Assembly (NCBI GenBank): GCA_021806165.1
Contig: JAJZXY010000003.1
Span: forward strand, 79,783 to 143,782
Length of the DNA stretch: 64,000 nt
Reading direction: 5' to 3'
From: Thermoplasmata archaeon
GTDB lineage: Archaea > Thermoplasmatota > Thermoplasmata > Sysuiplasmatales > Sysuiplasmataceae
This document shows positions 61,201 to 64,000 of the stretch, one piece after another. The notes under the pieces are model-generated. The model was not told the DNA's origin, did not search any database, and was given only the letters and a program-made list of their open reading frames with translations. Made by a program: the position numbers and the translations under genes. How positions within the stretch are numbered: position 1 is the first letter of the stretch; every line of letters begins with the position of its first letter.

Positions 61201-62357
61201 GATAACTTCAGCGGGGGCACCTTGAATATGAACAATTGGTTTTATTGGGGTTCAAACTCTAGGTCTAACCTCTATATCAGTGATGGATTATACTTTAACA
61301 CTCCTGGCCAGTACAACACAGGATACGGAGTAAGTTCTCACCTCAACTTCAGCGATACGACGACATTCGATTTCTATGGGCAGCCTGTACTTTCGAATGG
61401 TAATCCCTATAGTGCTGCTCAAGACGGCTTCGGTGATCTTGGTACCACGGACGTCCCAGGAATTGGGAACCCCTCGATTTACGCCTACGCTTCCTTCCCC
61501 TTTGACAGCGGCGGCAACGGTGGTGGTCAAACGAATTACGGCAATAATTTCGGAGTGTGGACTACTGAAAGGGATGGAGCCAATGCTTGGCAATTCTACA
61601 ATTATGCGGATCAGTACACAACAACATCCGCCGCAACTAGCTTAGATAGCGTCAAATGGGTTTACCAAGGGCTTTCGACAGTAGGGTCAGTATATTGGGC
61701 GAGAGTGCGCAGTACTCCTCCAAATGGTGTAATGCCAACCGTGGCAAACTATGGTTCCAATGGAGGTAACGGAGGGAATCACGGAGGAGGTGGCTGTGTG
61801 TTGTATGGCACCAATATCACGCTCGCTAATGACAGTATGATACAAGTCCAGAATCTCATGCCTGGAATGAATGTTCTCTCTTACAATCCGAATACCGCTC
61901 AGCTAGTCACAACCACGGTTGCCAATGTAACAGTATCGCAAGTCTCCCTGATTGTTGAAGTCGATGGTCTTGTATTTATTTCAGGTCTTCACGATCAGCC
62001 CGTGTTCGTAATGTTTCAGAATGGGACAGAGGGATGGGTAGTGCTTGGCAAACTCAACTACTCCATGAAGTTATACTACCCGGTAAATGACACATGGATG
62101 CCAATTGACAGTTTAGTACCATACCAAGGCAACTTCACGGTATTCGATGTCGTAACCGCGAGATTCTTCAATAGCGGAGGTGTGGTCAGAGGAGACTACA
62201 TCGCTAACGGGTTCTTGCTAGACATAAAGACGGGTTGAACTGAGGTGCGTTGGTCTCATTACCCATTACGCAAGCTTGATCTACAAGAGAAACAGAATGA
62301 CTATTGCGTGTAGGGGATCTTGAGGTTAAGCTAGATGCCCGCACTTTCTCTGCACCT

Positions 62358-62816
62358 CTACCCTACCACTCGACTCAAATCCTGAATGAAAAGACCCGTA
62401 TTGTATCTGCTTACAATCTTGGCAACCTTCACCTGGGCAATGTTGAATGTGAAGACCCCTCCTATGGTTGCAGACTGCAAACTGCTGAGAGCCGAATAGG
62501 CAGTTCCATTGACACTGTCCACGGCAACATAGGACGTGGTCCCCGGAGTGAGCCCGTCAAGATTCACAACATGAGCACCGTCTTTGGTTGTGACGTTTTG
62601 AGTGCTATTCACAACGGTGCCGGTGGTGCTGTAGTGGACGACGTAGTTGATGGTACCACTGTGAGTCGTCGTCTCGTTCGTGATGTTGATGCTGAGCGCT
62701 TTGTACTGGGCTGTCAATGAGAACGAAGGAACTGCGACTGCAGTTCCGGCCGCTCGGGCCCCTCCTATCATGCTTGATGCACCCATAAGGGCGAGCACGG
62801 TCAAAATCGCAAGCAC
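62358..62816 (-). CDS. Small secreted protein, possibly with a frameshifted start
   Basis: From GTG 62816 the frame encodes 152 residues: a hydrophobic signal (LAILTVLALMGASS, cleavage near GARAAG) and a fibronectin/Ig-like region with GTINYVVHY and TPGTTSYVAVDSV. The same frame extends upstream through a basic stretch typical of a signal peptide (KLTTKLKLKKLG) but lacks an in-frame ATG. An ATG at 62868 would lead into it if one G of ATGGGAG were absent. So the start is uncertain and the gene may carry a 1-base insertion. No family recognised. Confidence 0.5.
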   Translation of the reverse strand: MLAILTVLALMGASSMIGGARAAGTAVAVPSFSLTAQYKALSINITNETTTHSGTINYVVHYSTTGTVVNSTQNVTTKDGAHVVNLDGLTPGTTSYVAVDSVNGTAYSALSSLQSATIGGVFTFNIAQVKVAKIVSRYNTGLFIQDLSRVVG

Positions 62817-62894
62817 ACCAAGCTTCTTCAGCTTCAGTTTTGTTGTCAGTTTCCCAGTCTCCCATCAAATTGTTCCGGCCGGGAGACCGGGTAA

Positions 62895-62926
62895 CCTTTG
62901 GAGAGATTGCACTCAGTCTCCAAAGG
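62895..62926. terminator. Perfect 10-bp hairpin between two minus-strand genes
   Basis: CCTTTGGAGA, 12-base loop, TCTCCAAAGG lies just beyond the stop of the gene fragment at 62930 and upstream of the small secreted gene. It could act as a terminator or operator. Confidence 0.5.
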
Positions 62927-62929
62927 CCT

Positions 62930-63187
62930 TTATGATTCGTATGGGGGCTCCACTATTTCAAGCATGACTGGAATTTCCTTCTGTGTTGCAAGCCTGTATC
63001 GCAAAAGTGGTCTCCAACTGAGCTCGTCCTGCTCTTTGATGATGATGCCTCTGAGCCACAAGTCCTGCAGAATTGGCCTGACGTTGTAGCCGCCGAGCAT
63101 GAAGCCGAATGCCCTGAGGCGATTGGCGATTTGCTTTGCCTGGAGACCGTGGGATTCTCTTTTTTGGAGAATCTCAGTACTTGGCCG
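62930..63187 (-). pseudogene. C-terminal fragment of a helical DNA-binding-like protein, cut by the neighbouring IS
   Basis: About 85 codons read QAKQIANRLRAFGFMLGGY (in parts) and IPVMLEIVEPPYES at the end. They are bounded upstream by an in-frame TAG at 63188-63190, immediately next to the transposase stop at 63195. The pattern (AKQIANRLRA, RPILQDLWLRGIIIKE) suggests a helix-turn-helix. The upstream part is missing, probably lost to IS insertion. A hairpin with A6/T6 loop at about 63152-63173 lies inside the fragment. Confidence 0.45.
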
Positions 63188-63194
63188 CTAGCGT

Positions 63195-64000
63195 TCAACT
63201 GGGTACCCCCAACAGTCTTGATATTTCCGAAGGTGGCGGTCCCCTGTTTTCGACTATCTGACTCTCCCCGTAGATCTTGTTTATGGAGCACACAATCATG
63301 AGCAGCAGCTGCCTGAAACGTATGAGCTCGTCGAACACAACAGGACTGCCTCTATGCCTGTTGGAGGCATAGAGCATCTTTGCAATGACCCATTCATTCT
63401 CGATGAGCACCGCAACAAACATGTTCAGCAGCCTGACTGCCGTCTCCCTGCTGGATGTCCTTGCCCTTGCTGTCTCGGCTATTCTGTAGCTCGACTCTAT
63501 ACCGAACCTGCGGCGGTACAGCTGCATTGTCTGTCTGGGCGATGTGCATACACGGTAGACTGCGAAGTAGTAGCTCCTGATCCTCCTGTGCTCCCTCCTC
63601 TTTGCGACCTGAACCCTCAGGTCAATGCTCTCCACACCCGATTTCAGTGCGTGCACTGTCGTGAATGAATGCATGCCACTGTTCCAGCCGGCGGCCATCT
63701 TCCTGCCGGCTCGCACCGGCATGATGAAAGGTATCCTCCTGCTCCTCAGGAAGGTGATTACATCCATGGAGTAGAACTCCCTGTCAAGCAGCAATGTGCC
63801 TATGCGCACATTGCATGCCCTGGCATCGTCCAGATGCTTCCTGAGCAGCGGAAGCATCTTCTTCCCCCTGACAGCCCTCATGCCGAAGGTGATGCGGCGG
63901 TTCCTCACCGCCGCGTATATGGTGGAATAGCCATGGAAGCGGTCTGTACCCTGTCTCCCCTTTGATGTTATCAGCTGACCGGTGCATTCCCTCCTGCCGT
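63195..64000 (-). CDS. IS4-like DDE transposase, N-terminus beyond the window
   Basis: The frame runs off the right edge (268 residues seen). It shows the middle catalytic Asp in LLLDREFYSMDVI and the Glu-region FGIESSYRIAETARARTSS followed by NMFVAVLIENEWV, typical of IS4/ISH-type transposases. The visible part reads without interruption, so the element may be intact. It ends at a TGA 5 bases from the gene fragment to its left. Confidence 0.85.
   Translation of the reverse strand, partial: GRRECTGQLITSKGRQGTDRFHGYSTIYAAVRNRRITFGMRAVRGKKMLPLLRKHLDDARACNVRIGTLLLDREFYSMDVITFLRSRRIPFIMPVRAGRKMAAGWNSGMHSFTTVHALKSGVESIDLRVQVAKRREHRRIRSYYFAVYRVCTSPRQTMQLYRRRFGIESSYRIAETARARTSSRETAVRLLNMFVAVLIENEWVIAKMLYASNRHRGSPVVFDELIRFRQLLLMIVCSINKIYGESQIVENRGPPPSEISRLLGVPS

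Larger units (their letters stand above)
56877..62238 (+). pseudogene. Large secreted surface protein with C-terminal Hint domain, split by an IS element and an in-frame TGA
   Basis: The N-terminal piece (56877-57077) has a signal peptide (CLACVVVVFLVGVTVITIG) and ends VITPVSY. Removing the IS with one GTAC copy joins it in frame to GSKGVRDRNDV at 58366. The frame then runs to 62238, broken only by TGA 59326-59328 (TSSS-stop-YWHFFAQPG). Two DUF2341-like beta domains follow (DLSNIEFF...SWLENG near 59900-60070; GLSNVEF...SWLEGG near 60940-61090). The last 145 residues are a Hint (hedgehog/intein) domain: Cys in GGGGCVLYGTNI, VQNLMPGMNVLSYN, block-B-like ISGLHDQPVFV, then YIANGFLL. The usual C-terminal His-Asn is replaced by IKTG. 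The start is uncertain; the perfect AGGAGGTG at 56872-56879 overlaps GTG 56877. Confidence 0.75.

Noticed and set aside
55138..64000. Second attachment repeat of the tRNA-Gly 3' end
   Set aside because: No copy of the T-arm/acceptor sequence was seen to the right within the window.

Overview
The window looks like a chromosomal segment of a thermoplasmatotal (euryarchaeal) archaeon. The evidence is archaeal RpoL and TruD, class III signal-peptide pilins with a Tad/Epd-like assembly operon, short introns at the canonical 37/38 site in two of three tRNA genes, TATA boxes about 25-30 nt before start codons (leaderless mRNAs), bacterial-type gyrB-gyrA as in many euryarchaea, and a lone 23S rRNA gene with no 16S or 5S nearby, as in Thermoplasma relatives. 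No taxon below this level can be fixed from the sequence alone.

Layout. 0-14 kb: a partial PhoU-like protein, a secreted pilin-like protein, a small Gly/Ala-rich hydrophobic peptide divergent from a radical SAM/SPASM enzyme, an interrupted surface protein, and a five-gene pilus operon with two secretion ATPases and two TadB/C-like platform proteins. 14-26 kb: an SDR enzyme, a 1862-residue surface protein with cytoplasmic zinc ribbons, a coiled-coil zinc-ribbon protein, a KaiC-like ATPase, and gyrB-gyrA. 26-38 kb: housekeeping and small-metabolism genes (acetyltransferases, alcohol dehydrogenase, UspA, a processive glycosyltransferase, pyrE, tRNA-Thr), a DnaA-like AAA+ fusion protein, intron-bearing tRNA-Asn, a DtxR-like regulator with its operator and a metal permease, and a ROK sugar kinase. 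38.6-41.5 kb: 23S rRNA on the minus strand. 41.8-48.8 kb: a K+ channel, a giant TPR protein, truD and rpoL. 49-54.8 kb: an operon dsrE-tusA-mvhD-hdrA-hdrA-wHTH-qmoC, a Qmo/Hdr-like sulfur and electron-transfer system. 55-64 kb: an accessory region starting at tRNA-Gly with an overlapping truncated integrase, holding secreted proteins, an IS3-family element, a second transposase at the right edge, and gene debris.

Three coding regions (a surface protein at 6.1 kb, the second HdrA at 51.8 kb, and the large Hint-domain surface protein at 59.3 kb) are each broken by a single in-frame TGA. At two of them the reading suggests a lost glycine codon. HdrA also has a one-base deletion in a G run. Because TGA is also the ordinary stop of many intact genes here, mutation or base-calling error is the simplest reading, but the pattern deserves checking.

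The strongest candidates for something new are the DnaA-type AAA+ module fused to a zinc ribbon and DUF835 in an archaeon, the Qmo-like complex joined to sulfur-carrier genes, and the peptide/radical SAM pair.
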